The notes: a model not told the origin generated them from the letters alone. Numbered from the stretch's first letter, positions 8,300 to 17,263 are shown. The stretch is DNA of 64,000 bases from Flavobacteriales bacterium (GCA_016788295.1 JAEUSY010000051.1:1-64000), one strand, 5' to 3'. A program made the numbers and translations.

Positions 8300-8950
8300 T
8301 CAGAGCTTGTTGCCGTAGGCGAGATCACCCGCATCACCTAATCCGGGAACGATGTAGGCCTGTGCGGTCATCTCCTCATCGATGGCCCCGATCCAGAAGC
8401 GCGTACCCGGCGGCAGGTGCAGCTTGGCGTACTCCAGCCCTTCGGCACTGGCAATGGCCGATGCGACATGCAGGGCTTTGGGGCGCCCCAGACGGAGCAG
8501 CGCCTTGTACACCAGCACCATGCTCTGTCCGGTGGCAAGCATGGGGTCGCACAGGATCACCACACGGTCCTCCAGGGATGGACTGGACAGGTACTCCACT
8601 TGGATCTCGAATGAATCCTCGCCCTTGCGATGCTTGCGATAGGCGCTCACGAACGCACTGTCCGCGCGGTCGAAGTAGTTGAGCATGCCTTGGTGCAGCG
8701 GAAGGCCCGCACGCAGGATGGTGGCCAGAACGGGTTGTTCCTTCAGCAGGTCCACATGCGCCACGCCCAAGGGTGTGGTCACATCGCGCTGCTCGTACTC
8801 TAAGGTGCGGCTCAGTTCGAGGGCGATGACCTCGCCAACACGCTCCAGGTTGCGACGGAACCGCATGGGGTCCTTCTGCACGTTCACATCGCGCATCTCA
8901 GCGAGGAAATGCCCGACCACGCTCCGTTGTTTCACCAGTTCCAACACCAT
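8300..8950 (-). CDS. upp: Uracil phosphoribosyltransferase
   Basis: 216 residues. It salvages uracil to UMP using PRPP. The PRPP loop VVILCDPMLATGQSM and the C-terminal uracil-binding GDAGDLAYG are intact, with LATILRAGLPLHQGM in the middle, as in type I UPRTases. It begins 7 bases after the FemAB-like gene stop, so a housekeeping salvage enzyme is carried at the tail of a surface-polysaccharide operon. It is followed by a membrane protein and a nucleotidase-like HAD, giving a small nucleotide-linked end of the array. Confidence 0.95.
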   Translation of the reverse strand: MVLELVKQRSVVGHFLAEMRDVNVQKDPMRFRRNLERVGEVIALELSRTLEYEQRDVTTPLGVAHVDLLKEQPVLATILRAGLPLHQGMLNYFDRADSAFVSAYRKHRKGEDSFEIQVEYLSSPSLEDRVVILCDPMLATGQSMVLVYKALLRLGRPKALHVASAIASAEGLEYAKLHLPPGTRFWIGAIDEEMTAQAYIVPGLGDAGDLAYGNKL

Positions 8951-8957
8951 GGGACCA

Positions 8958-9860
8958 TCATCGTTTAAGCCAACGCAACGGCACGGGAAGTGCGTTCCTC
9001 AGCAGGTGTAAATATACCGTTGACCGCGCACCGAAGCCCGCATTGAAGCGCGCCACGGAAGGTGTGTTCGAGCCAGCGAAGTCCAAGAGCCGGATATCGG
9101 ACTTGGCGGTGGCAAGGTACTCGTCGATGAGGAGGAACATGGCATGCAGTTCCTGTCCACGTGCAGTGCTGGCCGACTTGAGCAGTATGGCCCGCCCGTC
9201 CCATTCCGCAAAGCAGGCGGCCGCTTGAAACACTCCGTGCTCCTTTATGCCGAGCATCCGCACATCACCCCGCGCTATACCGGCGGCGATAATGTGGTGC
9301 ATCATCACGAGGCTCCGCTCCGGAACTCCGTAGCGTGCGGCCGTGGTGCTGCGGAAAAGTGCGGTGAAGCTCGATGCTTCAATTTCCCATGTGAGCAGTT
9401 CCCTTGCAGCCTCAGCCTTGCGCAGATTGCGTCGATGTCCTTGCGAATAGCCTGCACGCTGGGCCTCCGCATCGTGCAGCACATCCAGCACCTGCTGTGT
9501 GCAAGGCTCCGTGCGTCCGATGGCAATGTCGGTCATTGCCTCATGGAGGTAGATGTCCCAATAACGATACTGCGCCGGCACCGCGGAAAGCATGTCATTG
9601 TCCAGATCCCGGTCACGCATTGGTGCGAACACGCCGAGCTGCTGCAGTCCGAACGGTTGGTGCAGGTAATGGATGCCCAAACGCGTGCGCCACGTGAGCG
9701 GCATCAATGCACCTCGCTCACGGTCCACCATGGCATTCCATCCGGGTGATGCGATATCGAGCACCCAGCTCTGCGCGTACCACGTGGGATCAACGCAACG
9801 CGAAAGCTGCGCATCCCACCACGCCTTGTCGATACCGCTATGTTCAAGATGCTCGATCAT
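8958..9860 (-). CDS. FemAB/GNAT-like acyltransferase
   Basis: 300 residues. The layout matches the Bacteroidota group related to FemAB peptidyltransferases: an N-terminal GNAT-like half, then GHRRNLRKAEA (about 140) and the C-terminal LLDFAGSNTPSVARFNAGFG motif. FemAB-type enzymes transfer an aminoacyl or acyl group onto amines of cell-wall or glycan precursors. Its ATGA overlaps the stop of the deacetylase-like gene by 4 bases. In this operon it is a candidate to transfer the group activated by the adenylation/carrier pair, an inference from position only. Confidence 0.72.
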   Translation of the reverse strand: MIEHLEHSGIDKAWWDAQLSRCVDPTWYAQSWVLDIASPGWNAMVDRERGALMPLTWRTRLGIHYLHQPFGLQQLGVFAPMRDRDLDNDMLSAVPAQYRYWDIYLHEAMTDIAIGRTEPCTQQVLDVLHDAEAQRAGYSQGHRRNLRKAEAARELLTWEIEASSFTALFRSTTAARYGVPERSLVMMHHIIAAGIARGDVRMLGIKEHGVFQAAACFAEWDGRAILLKSASTARGQELHAMFLLIDEYLATAKSDIRLLDFAGSNTPSVARFNAGFGARSTVYLHLLRNALPVPLRWLKR

Positions 9861-11158
9861 GAGCGTGCATGGGCGACCACGGTGTTCAATGCTTCAGGCC
9901 AACCACGCCAAGCCGCATATCCGCTAAGGAAGCGATCGTGCCACACGCTGACGAAGGTGCCCTTCACTGCGCGCACCGCATCGCTGACCGCGCACATGGT
10001 TCGGGCAGCGTCCTCGGGGCCCATACCCATGCGGTCGTGCAGCGCACTGTCCATCACGGCAAAGGGCCATAGCATCAGGTCGGTCTCGCGTTCGTGCTCC
10101 AGGTCGTACCACGGGAACGGCGTGCAGGTGCCTGCCCGGAATCCGGGGCGATCACTGAAACCCAGCGTATGGTCCTCGGTGAACGCCTGATCGTTCAAGT
10201 AGGCCAATGTACCGGGGAAGCGCCAACGCAGGAAATGCTGGCGATTGATGCGCACCGGATGCTTCACGATGCCTTCCAAACGCGCGCGATCTTCCTTTGC
10301 AATGGCGTGGTCCGCGCTGCTGGCGTAAGAAGGGTGAAGCCCCACATCGAAGGCTTCGTCCATCTCGACGACCCGCTTTCGCATCAGTGCATGCCGATGA
10401 TCGGATGCGTGGTCGAAGGCACCTTCACCACGCATCAACAAAAAGGCGATCAACCGATCAACCTGGCCCGACCTTGTCAGTTGCACCAACCTGTCGTAGC
10501 GATCGAAGGGGTCAGGCGCTCGGCCGGACAGCACCCGAACACGAGTGCTCACCTCGGCGAGATCACCTTTGATGAGCCCGCGAACGATGGTGCCCGCCTG
10601 CTTCCAACCCGGCCTGCCGAGGACCATTGTCCCGTTGTCCACATCAACGGTCATTACGTGGCGGTAGGTAGTGGTCGGCTCCGGCAGCTCCGGAAAACGT
10701 GCGCGCAATGCACCGACCAGTCGCCACATCCAATGATCGATCACCGGTAGTTGCTCGAACCCATGGCGTACCGCGAAATGCGCGTCCGAAGGCAAACGCC
10801 CATGCACATCGTGATGCGTAGCAAGGAACTCCTCACACCGCGAAAGCAGGTAAAAGGTGCCGGCCACGGGATCATCGCCGGCAGAGGAGGGATACAGTAT
10901 CGGAATGCCTGCCTCCATGCCTAATGAAGGTTCTTCGAGCACATTGCCCGTGGGTGCCAGTGCGCCCGATGCGTGCAACACCAATGCTGGATCGTTCGCA
11001 TCTGCACGAGCACCATAGCGCAACTTGGGCAGCGTGGTGCTCCTGAACTCCTCTTCGGAAGTCGCGAACTCCATGGACCAACCCGTCATGCGGCCCAGCA
11101 GGTGCTTCAGTGCGTACTGCGCACGAGGTGAGGGATCATCGACCCTGATGAGCAGCAT
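9857..11158 (-). CDS. Polysaccharide deacetylase-like protein (DUF7033 type)
   Basis: 433 residues. Segments resemble the Bacteroidota deacetylase-like family with an N-terminal DUF7033 region: GIPILYPSSAGDDP and GTFYLLSRCEE, then the core with MTVDVDNGTMV (Asp pair), FDVGLHPSYAS (His), RQHFLRWRFPGT and FRAGTCTPFPWYDL. NodB-family enzymes remove acetyl groups from amino sugars using a metal; the Asp and His residues here are plausible ligands. No signal peptide is seen. It overlaps the AAC(3)-like gene by 23 bases and the FemAB-like gene by 4. Glycan modification is the likely role. Confidence 0.75.
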   Translation of the reverse strand: MLLIRVDDPSPRAQYALKHLLGRMTGWSMEFATSEEEFRSTTLPKLRYGARADANDPALVLHASGALAPTGNVLEEPSLGMEAGIPILYPSSAGDDPVAGTFYLLSRCEEFLATHHDVHGRLPSDAHFAVRHGFEQLPVIDHWMWRLVGALRARFPELPEPTTTYRHVMTVDVDNGTMVLGRPGWKQAGTIVRGLIKGDLAEVSTRVRVLSGRAPDPFDRYDRLVQLTRSGQVDRLIAFLLMRGEGAFDHASDHRHALMRKRVVEMDEAFDVGLHPSYASSADHAIAKEDRARLEGIVKHPVRINRQHFLRWRFPGTLAYLNDQAFTEDHTLGFSDRPGFRAGTCTPFPWYDLEHERETDLMLWPFAVMDSALHDRMGMGPEDAARTMCAVSDAVRAVKGTFVSVWHDRFLSGYAAWRGWPEALNTVVAHARS

Positions 11159-11990
11159 GGGGCAACAGGGACTTGGCAGAGCGCGAAGCCCCGCGTGATC
11201 GAAGGAGAGGTCTCAGCGTATCGCGCAACCACAGGTCGAGGCTGAAGTGATGGATACTTCGTGCCCGGTTGTTCCGGATATCGTTGGCCACTGCGGCATG
11301 CGCTCCGTCCAGATCGATCATCAATGCAGCTGTGCCGTCAACATCCAGTTGACGCATCACGTCCGCACTGACCAACAAGGGTTCCAGATCGTGCAACACG
11401 TTGCTGTGCCCATGGCGTTTGGCGAAGCGCTTGAATTCCTTGGCGACCGATGGTCCCGACCCATCGCTCACATGCAACACCAACCGCTCCCAACGGCGAT
11501 AATTCACGTGCTCCATCTCCTCCACATGGTGCACATAGGTAAAGGAATCGTTCAACGAAAGATCGATCGCGACCTGCACGGCCTTATGTTCTCGAAGCAA
11601 CGCGAATACGGAGCGTGGACCGAAGCTGCTCACATCATCCGCCTGAACGAACTCGTTCACCAAAGCACCGGATACAGCGAACGAATGCAACGGGTGTGAG
11701 GTCCTGCGGAATGCCGGATGGGCCATTGCCGCAATGCCAAGAGCGCCGGTGATGGGTGGGGTCCGAAGCGGGTCATACGCTTCACCGGAACGAAGATCAA
11801 AGTTGTAAGTAGGCACCAGCACCGTGCCCTGTGGTCCCACTACATCAGCGAACGCATCGAGCAGTCCGGCAGCGCTGAACGCATGGCCTGACCTGCGGGC
11901 ACGCCATGCCATTCGGGTGAGATCGGCCATGAGCACCACCACCATGCCTGGCCTTAGGCCACACGTACGGGGTAGTTCCTTCAGGTCCAT
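11136..11990 (-). CDS. AAC(3)-family N-acetyltransferase, probably glycan-modifying
   Basis: 284 residues from the ATG at 11988-11990, 4 bases after the GNAT stop. The family signature of aminoglycoside 3-N-acetyltransferases is present: LRPGMVVVLMADLT, GPQGTVLVPTYNFDLRSGE, TGALGIAAMA and RTSHPLHSFAVSG with the conserved His. Members found in surface-glycan clusters acylate amino sugars, and the setting here points that way and not to drug resistance. The open frame extends 75 codons further upstream inside the GNAT gene, but homology starts at MDLKEL. Confidence 0.82.
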   Translation of the reverse strand: MDLKELPRTCGLRPGMVVVLMADLTRMAWRARRSGHAFSAAGLLDAFADVVGPQGTVLVPTYNFDLRSGEAYDPLRTPPITGALGIAAMAHPAFRRTSHPLHSFAVSGALVNEFVQADDVSSFGPRSVFALLREHKAVQVAIDLSLNDSFTYVHHVEEMEHVNYRRWERLVLHVSDGSGPSVAKEFKRFAKRHGHSNVLHDLEPLLVSADVMRQLDVDGTAALMIDLDGAHAAVANDIRNNRARSIHHFSLDLWLRDTLRPLLRSRGASRSAKSLLPHAAHQGR

Positions 11991-11994
11991 GAGA

Positions 11995-12471
11995 TCACCC
12001 GTTGCGCATTTGAAGAAGCTCCACCGCGAATCCCATGGAACGCCAGAACCGCAGGCCTTCATCGTTGCCCACAACGACCTGAAGCTCGATGGAAGAGACC
12101 TCCTTGGCCGTGAACCACGAACGCAGCTCAGCCACCATCTCCTTCCCCAGCCCTTGCCCACGCAATGCGGGATCCACAAAGACATGCGTAATGTGACCCA
12201 AGCGCACGCCACCAAGATGCTCGGGTGCGAGCTTCACCGCGCCGTGAGCGAATCCGACCACTGTACCATCGCGTTCCGCCACCACCAAGCGCCCAAAGCG
12301 CTCAGCGTTCCTTGCGGCATCCTCCACCCATTTCGACGCACCTCCGGGAACCAGTTTTAACTGCATGCCTTGGGCCTCCATGCCGTGATGCATGACTTCG
12401 AAAAGAACAGGCAGTTGAAGCAGCGCGGGATCATCGCTCGACCGGATACAACGGATATTGGCGCGTTCCAT
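11995..12471 (-). CDS. GNAT family N-acetyltransferase
   Basis: 158 residues. The acetyl-CoA loop is clear: ITHVFVDPALRGQGLGKEMV (motif A, R/QxxGxG/A), with EGLRFWRSMGFAVE as the closing motif B. It should acylate an amine using acetyl-CoA or another acyl donor. It lies 3 bases after the carrier-protein stop and 4 before the AAC(3)-like start. Together with that gene and the FemAB-like protein it makes three acyltransferases in one operon. The acceptor is unknown. Confidence 0.85.
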   Translation of the reverse strand: MERANIRCIRSSDDPALLQLPVLFEVMHHGMEAQGMQLKLVPGGASKWVEDAARNAERFGRLVVAERDGTVVGFAHGAVKLAPEHLGGVRLGHITHVFVDPALRGQGLGKEMVAELRSWFTAKEVSSIELQVVVGNDEGLRFWRSMGFAVELLQMRNG

Positions 12472-12474
12472 GCT

Positions 12475-12723
12475 TCAGGTGAAGAGGTCCAACAAGCCGC
12501 CGATGGTGCTCGCCTTGCGGTCCTCCAAGGCGTTCTCCAGGTCTAGTTCCTTGCCCGTTGCATCCATCAGGCCGGCCATCAGGTCAACGAAGGAGAGCGA
12601 ATCAAGCACACCCGATCGCAAAAGGTCCAGATCATCGGTCAACTCGGCATTGGTGAGCCCGAGCGCGCTCGAGCGACCTTCGATCCGCTTGCACAAGAGG
12701 GCTCGCAATTCCTTTCTATCCAT
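12475..12723 (-). CDS. Acyl/peptidyl carrier protein
   Basis: 82 residues from the ATG at 12721-12723, overlapping the adenylation gene by 8 bases. The phosphopantetheine site is GVLDSLSFVDLM with Ser in DSL. It is shorter than a full NRPS module and acidic around the site, like DltC. As the immediate partner of the stand-alone adenylation enzyme it should carry the activated acid as a thioester. A longer frame start (12765) would sit inside the adenylation gene. Confidence 0.88.
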   Translation of the reverse strand: MDRKELRALLCKRIEGRSSALGLTNAELTDDLDLLRSGVLDSLSFVDLMAGLMDATGKELDLENALEDRKASTIGGLLDLFT

Positions 12724-14200
12724 TCTGGGCAAGTGTGATAAGCGCCTTCCGGTCGAGCTTACCATGCGGACCGTAGGGGAAGGCTTCGACCTGTATGATG
12801 CGCGCTGGGACCATGTGCTCTGGTAGTCGTGACCTTAACGCGGCGAACATCGGTTCGGTATCCGCAGGCACGTCGATAAAAGTAACCAGCCTCAACCCGC
12901 CTTCAAGTTCCACGGCCACCGTGGCAGTGTTGCCGCCGTTCAGCAAGGGCTGCAGCACGGCATCCACCTCACCGGGTTCCACGCGGTGCCCGTTCAGTTT
13001 CACCTGATCATCCATCCGGCCTGTGAAATGCATCACGCCATCGGCATCCATGCGCACACGGTCGCCTGTGCGGTACCAGCGCACCTCATCAGGTCCGAGC
13101 GAATGGAAGCAACGTTCAGTGGCCGCTTCATCATTCAAGTAGCCTGCGTTCACCTGGGGCCCGGCCAGCACCAGCTCCCCTTCCCCCACAAGGGATGGCA
13201 TATCGTCATTCAGGACCTGTGCGTGATGGCCGGGGAACACCCTGCCCAATGGCACCACTTCGTCCGTTCCATCCAGCACAGCAGATGTGAGCGGTTGAAC
13301 AGCAATGGCGATGGTGGTCTCCGTTGGACCATACAAGTTGTAGGAGGCCGCCGATGGCACTGCATGGCACCAACTACGCGCGACCACTGTTGAAAGGGCT
13401 TCGCCACAGAAGAACGCCAGCCGCAGACCAGGCATACACCCCGGCACCAGACTGCGCATGCGTCGCATCAACGCGACCTGCGAGGGCACCGAGAACCAGA
13501 CCGATATCCGCTGCTCACGTACGTAGGAAACTGCGCGTAACACCGCGTCCGAGGGTGGCACGCACAAACACGCGCCCGCTCCCCAGCAGACGAACAGATC
13601 GTGCACGCTCAGATCGAACGAAAGCGCGAAGAACTGCGTGAACCGGTCCGTGTTCGTGAATGGGAAAGCACGCGCGACATGACCGAGATAGGCTGCCAAT
13701 TGCGCGCGACCCACCGGTACACCCTTGGGAACACCTGTGCTCCCCGATGTGAACATGAGGTAGGCCTCAGGACCAACATGCACTTCGACAATTGGCGCCA
13801 GGGCTTGGAACGCATGTTCATCAACCACCTTGAACGAGGGCGGCAATGAAACGGAGGAAGCGTGTTCCGATGTACAGAGCACCGTGCGCACCGCTGCCCT
13901 ATCAAGCATGGTGCACCAACGCTGCGGAGGATGCTCCGGATGCAATGGAACGTAGGACCTGCCCGAGCGGAGTATGCCGAGGATGGCCGCATAGGCCCAT
14001 ACAGTTCTGGCACCATGCACAGCAATGCGATCCTGACCGGAGCAATGTGCGTTGCACCAAGCCGCCACCTGAGCAGCAAGCCTGTCGAGCTCTGCGTATG
14101 ACCACTCCGTGTTGCCTATGGAAAGCGCAGGACGATCAGGAACCGCATGCACGGAACGAAGGAACTCTGCGATCGGATCGAACGTGCGGTCAACCACCAT
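12716..14200 (-). CDS. Stand-alone amino-acid adenylation enzyme, DltA-like
   Basis: 494 residues. ANL superfamily core motifs are in order: LMFTSGSTGVPKGVP (A3), ALSFDLSVHDLF (A4), NLYGPTETT (A5), YRTGDRVRMDADG (A7), FTGRMDDQVKLNGHRVEPGE (A8) and GPHGKLDRKAL (A10 Lys). The Asp in FDLS corresponds to the residue that grips the alpha-amino group in amino-acid adenylating domains, and FDLSVxDL is close to DltA. There is no condensation, thiolation or thioesterase domain. It should load an amino acid onto the adjacent carrier protein. The specific amino acid is not deduced. The start follows the toroid gene stop by 5 bases. Confidence 0.85.
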   Translation of the reverse strand: MVVDRTFDPIAEFLRSVHAVPDRPALSIGNTEWSYAELDRLAAQVAAWCNAHCSGQDRIAVHGARTVWAYAAILGILRSGRSYVPLHPEHPPQRWCTMLDRAAVRTVLCTSEHASSVSLPPSFKVVDEHAFQALAPIVEVHVGPEAYLMFTSGSTGVPKGVPVGRAQLAAYLGHVARAFPFTNTDRFTQFFALSFDLSVHDLFVCWGAGACLCVPPSDAVLRAVSYVREQRISVWFSVPSQVALMRRMRSLVPGCMPGLRLAFFCGEALSTVVARSWCHAVPSAASYNLYGPTETTIAIAVQPLTSAVLDGTDEVVPLGRVFPGHHAQVLNDDMPSLVGEGELVLAGPQVNAGYLNDEAATERCFHSLGPDEVRWYRTGDRVRMDADGVMHFTGRMDDQVKLNGHRVEPGEVDAVLQPLLNGGNTATVAVELEGGLRLVTFIDVPADTEPMFAALRSRLPEHMVPARIIQVEAFPYGPHGKLDRKALITLAQNG

Positions 14201-14205
14201 TCGGC

Positions 14206-15390
14206 TCAATAACGGGGCATGCTGCCCTCGGCGCAAAGTAGGGCATCGGCCAGGTACTTCTGCGCCCAGTTCGGGCAGGCGAACTTTTCATAGCGCCCCC
14301 ATAGCGGGAACGAACCAGTGACAGCACCATGCATATCCATCGGCCCCTTGCACGAAAGTGCCTGCACGGCCAACAGCCAACGCACCATACGGACACAGCC
14401 CTGCTGCCAGGCAACATCGCCGGTCAGTGCATGTAACCGGGCCCATGCGATGGCCAATTGCGCACAACCGGTGTTGATGGCCGCTTCGCTGCCAATCCAA
14501 TGTGCATCGTACCTGCCGTTCAGAACACCATGCTGCATGAACCTTTCGAGCAGCACACGCGCTGGTCGTTCGGCCGCTTTCAAGTACGAAGCGTCGCCGG
14601 TGTGTACGTGACACTCGATAGCTCCATCGATGGTATAAGCGATCGTATGGGTGATGGGACGGTCGTTGTGCTTGCGTGTATTGTCCGCATCGGCGAACCA
14701 CCCGTTCGCGGCCTGCCTGGAAAGCACCCACTCCAGATTGCGCAGTGCTGCAATACGATAGGTCTCATTCCCCGTCCGCTTGGCCATGTGAAGGAGCGGT
14801 GCGCTCACGTAGGTATCGTACACGCGTCGCTCGCCAAGGAAATTGTGGCGTGCCCAAGAACCATCAGGTTCCTGTACCTCCACGATCCAGTCGCACGCAC
14901 GGATGGCTGCATCGCGGTAACGCTTGTTTCCCGTTGCGTCCTCGGCGGCCATCATTCCTCGTACCACTTGGGCCGTATTGAACACCACCGCCGGTCGCTC
15001 CTCTCCTACACGACCACCCTGCCAGCCACCCTCCTTGCGTTGGATCCCAACAAGCCAATCCGCTGCTTCAAGCGCTCGCGAACGAAGGTCATCACGTCCC
15101 GTACGTTCGGCTGCCGCGAGCATGGTCGGTATGATATAGCCCGTGGTCTCCGGATAGGAAGCGCCCCAGCCATGCACAAGGTGGTAACTGCCCATGCCCC
15201 GATCGACGCCACTATCCTGGGCACGCGCCAAGTGGTCCATCACCTCGATCAATGCCATGGGCAATGCTTCGTCCAACGGACCTTCAAACGAGTGTGATCC
15301 GCGCGCATGCGTAACAACAAGCTTCCGGACATCGCTATCCATCAGTCCGGTCGCGAACAACCGTGCATATTGGACCAATGAGCGTATCAC
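14206..15390 (-). CDS. Alpha/alpha-toroid (six-hairpin) protein, possibly glycan-active
   Basis: 394 residues from a GTG that overlaps the wecB stop as GTGA. Regularly spaced helical repeats end in aromatic motifs: WLVGIQRKEGGW (about 115), CDWIVEVQEPDGSWARHNF (about 165), NLEWVLSRQAANGWFAD (about 220) and RMVRWLLAVQAL (about 340). These mark an alpha/alpha toroid as in six-hairpin glycosidases and polysaccharide lyases. No signal peptide is evident, so it would act in the cytoplasm or on lipid-linked glycans. Catalytic residues cannot be named. An ATG at 15342 is the alternative start. Confidence 0.65.
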   Translation of the reverse strand: MIRSLVQYARLFATGLMDSDVRKLVVTHARGSHSFEGPLDEALPMALIEVMDHLARAQDSGVDRGMGSYHLVHGWGASYPETTGYIIPTMLAAAERTGRDDLRSRALEAADWLVGIQRKEGGWQGGRVGEERPAVVFNTAQVVRGMMAAEDATGNKRYRDAAIRACDWIVEVQEPDGSWARHNFLGERRVYDTYVSAPLLHMAKRTGNETYRIAALRNLEWVLSRQAANGWFADADNTRKHNDRPITHTIAYTIDGAIECHVHTGDASYLKAAERPARVLLERFMQHGVLNGRYDAHWIGSEAAINTGCAQLAIAWARLHALTGDVAWQQGCVRMVRWLLAVQALSCKGPMDMHGAVTGSFPLWGRYEKFACPNWAQKYLADALLCAEGSMPRY

Positions 15391-16538
15391 CTGCGTGAAG
15401 TACTGTTCAAAAGCTCGGCACAAATGCGTTCAGCCGCATGGCCATCGCCGAACAATGGCTTCACTGCGGGCATGCCACTCGCAAGGAAATGGCGCCCAGC
15501 TTCAGCAATGCGCATGGGGTCCGCATCGGCCAAACGCGCCTGGCCATTAGCGACCAGTTCCACCCACTCCGTTTCCGGGCGAAGAATGACACAAGGCACT
15601 CCGAAGAAGTAGGCCTCCTTCTGTACACCGCCGGAATCGGTCATCACCAAACGGGCATGTTTCTCCAAGGCGATCATGTCCAGGAAACCGGCCGGCGGTA
15701 CCACGTGAAATCCGGTCGCTCGTTCGATACGGGCGGACAATTCAGGTGCAAGCAAGGCATTCATGCGTTGCCGGGTGCGCGGGTGCAACGGCAGGATCAC
15801 ATCCAGACCATGCTCCTCGTGGGCATGCAGCAGGGCGCCCATTACGGCATTGAGGCGCGCGGGATCGTCCGTGGTATTGTCGCGATGGACCGTGGCAAGG
15901 ATGTAACCTCCCTTGCGCACCCCGAGCTCTGCAAGTATGGCGCTCCGCTGCTCCGCTATGGAAGCGAAGTGCATGCTGTTATCATACATCACATCGCCGG
16001 ACAGAAGCACATGCGGTCGGTCCGCTGTGGGAGCATGTTCCGTTGACAGATCGAACCCTTCGTTACGGAGGTTGTCCACTGCGGTCTGCGTGGGACAGAA
16101 GAGCCATGTGCTGCAGTGGTCGCAGACGATGCGATTGACCTCTTCGGGCATGGCCTTGTTGAAGGACCGGAGTCCGGCCTCGACATGCGCCACAGGTATC
16201 CGCAGTTTGGCGGCGGCCACGGCACCGGCCAATGTGCTGTTGGTATCGCCATAGAGCAGGACCGCATCAGGCTTATGCTCCAGAAGAGCGGCCTCCACCC
16301 CTTCGATCATACGCGCGGTCTGCACGCCATGGCTGCCGGAGCCAACGCCCAACGCGATATCGGGCCGTGGAATGCCCAGTTCATCAAAGAAGACCTGCGA
16401 CATGTTGGCATCGTAGTGCTGCCCGGTGTGCAGGATGGTCTCGCGTATGGGTGATCCTGGTAGTGAGGCGATGGCGCGGCTCATGGCCGCGGCCTTGATG
16501 ATCTGGGGACGCGCCCCGATAATGGTGAGCAGGTGCAT
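15387..16538 (-). CDS. wecB: UDP-N-acetylglucosamine 2-epimerase (non-hydrolysing)
   Basis: 383 residues. It interconverts UDP-GlcNAc and UDP-ManNAc, a precursor for surface polysaccharides. Family motifs are plain: TIIGARPQIIKAAAMSRAI, LHTGQHYDANMSQVFFDELG, YGDTNSTLAGAVAAAKL, HVEAGLRSFNKAMPEEVNR, ATVHRDNTTDDPARL and VMTDSGGVQKEAYFFGVPC. All are at full length. It begins 12 bases after radC and overlaps the toroid gene. Its product would suit the WecG/TagA-type transferase at 19059-19829. Confidence 0.95.
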   Translation of the reverse strand: MHLLTIIGARPQIIKAAAMSRAIASLPGSPIRETILHTGQHYDANMSQVFFDELGIPRPDIALGVGSGSHGVQTARMIEGVEAALLEHKPDAVLLYGDTNSTLAGAVAAAKLRIPVAHVEAGLRSFNKAMPEEVNRIVCDHCSTWLFCPTQTAVDNLRNEGFDLSTEHAPTADRPHVLLSGDVMYDNSMHFASIAEQRSAILAELGVRKGGYILATVHRDNTTDDPARLNAVMGALLHAHEEHGLDVILPLHPRTRQRMNALLAPELSARIERATGFHVVPPAGFLDMIALEKHARLVMTDSGGVQKEAYFFGVPCVILRPETEWVELVANGQARLADADPMRIAEAGRHFLASGMPAVKPLFGDGHAAERICAELLNSTSRR

Positions 16539-16550
16539 TCCTCTCTACGA

Positions 16551-17258
16551 TCAAAGCATGCCGTTGTCGGCGAAACTGTAATAGCCCGTACCTGCTACGA
16601 TCAGGTGATCATGCACGGCAATGTCAAGCAGCCGCCCACCCTCCACCAGTTTGCGGGTCAAACGAATATCCTCTTCACTGGGGCGTAGCTGGCCGCTGGG
16701 ATGGTTGTGGCAAAGCACCACGCTGCTGGCGCGATGATCGAGCGCTTCGCGGAAGATGAGCTTCGGATCGGCCACGGTGCCATGCATGCCGCCTTGGCTC
16801 ACCTTGCAACGGCGCAACAGGCGGTTGCCTCGATCCAGCAGGATCAACCAGAACTCTTCATAGGGCAGGTCCTCCAAAACATCGCGCACCAGCTCGTAGG
16901 CCGACGCGCTCGTGGCGACGGTGCTCCGTTCGCGGGGCTCCACATCACGGCGTCTCCTGCCCAGTTCCAACGCGGCCACTATGGTGATGGCCTTGGTCTC
17001 ACCAAGGCCGCTCACCTTCATGCGGCGCAGGTCCGATACGCCCAAGCGACCCAGCTTGTGCAGGTCGTTCTCCGCATGCTTCAGAATGGCACGGGCCACT
17101 TCAATGGCATTGTTGGTGGTGCTGCCACTGCGAATGAGGATGGCAATGAGCTCGGCGTCGCTTAGGGCAGCCACCCCCTTGCTCAGGAGCTTTTCACGCG
17201 GACGATCGTCCTCGGCCCATTGGGCGATGCTCGGCTTTCGCGGTCCTACGGTCTCCAT
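16551..17258 (-). CDS. radC: RadC family JAB-domain protein
   Basis: 235 residues. An N-terminal helix-hairpin-helix-like region (LLSKGVAALSDAELIAILI, LRRMKVSGLGETKAI) is followed by the JAB metalloprotease-like domain with CHNHPSGQLRPSEEDI, the HxHx10D metal motif. The family was named for DNA repair but its biochemical role is unsettled. It is the first gene of the array running to 7108. Directly upstream lies the hairpin after rpsT, so its promoter would have to overlap or follow that hairpin. Confidence 0.92.
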   Translation of the reverse strand: METVGPRKPSIAQWAEDDRPREKLLSKGVAALSDAELIAILIRSGSTTNNAIEVARAILKHAENDLHKLGRLGVSDLRRMKVSGLGETKAITIVAALELGRRRRDVEPRERSTVATSASAYELVRDVLEDLPYEEFWLILLDRGNRLLRRCKVSQGGMHGTVADPKLIFREALDHRASSVVLCHNHPSGQLRPSEEDIRLTRKLVEGGRLLDIAVHDHLIVAGTGYYSFADNGML

Positions 17259-17263
17259 GTGGT

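Noticed and set aside
8300-8950. Attenuator or riboswitch before upp
   Set aside because: Only seven bases separate it from the upstream gene and no leader hairpin was found.
11136-11990. Aminoglycoside resistance gene
   Set aside because: The AAC(3) fold is clear, but the gene is fused into a glycan-modification operon with no mobile element or resistance neighbours.
12716-14200. Nonribosomal peptide synthetase cluster
   Set aside because: Only an adenylation enzyme and a small carrier are present; no condensation, epimerisation or thioesterase domain is seen.
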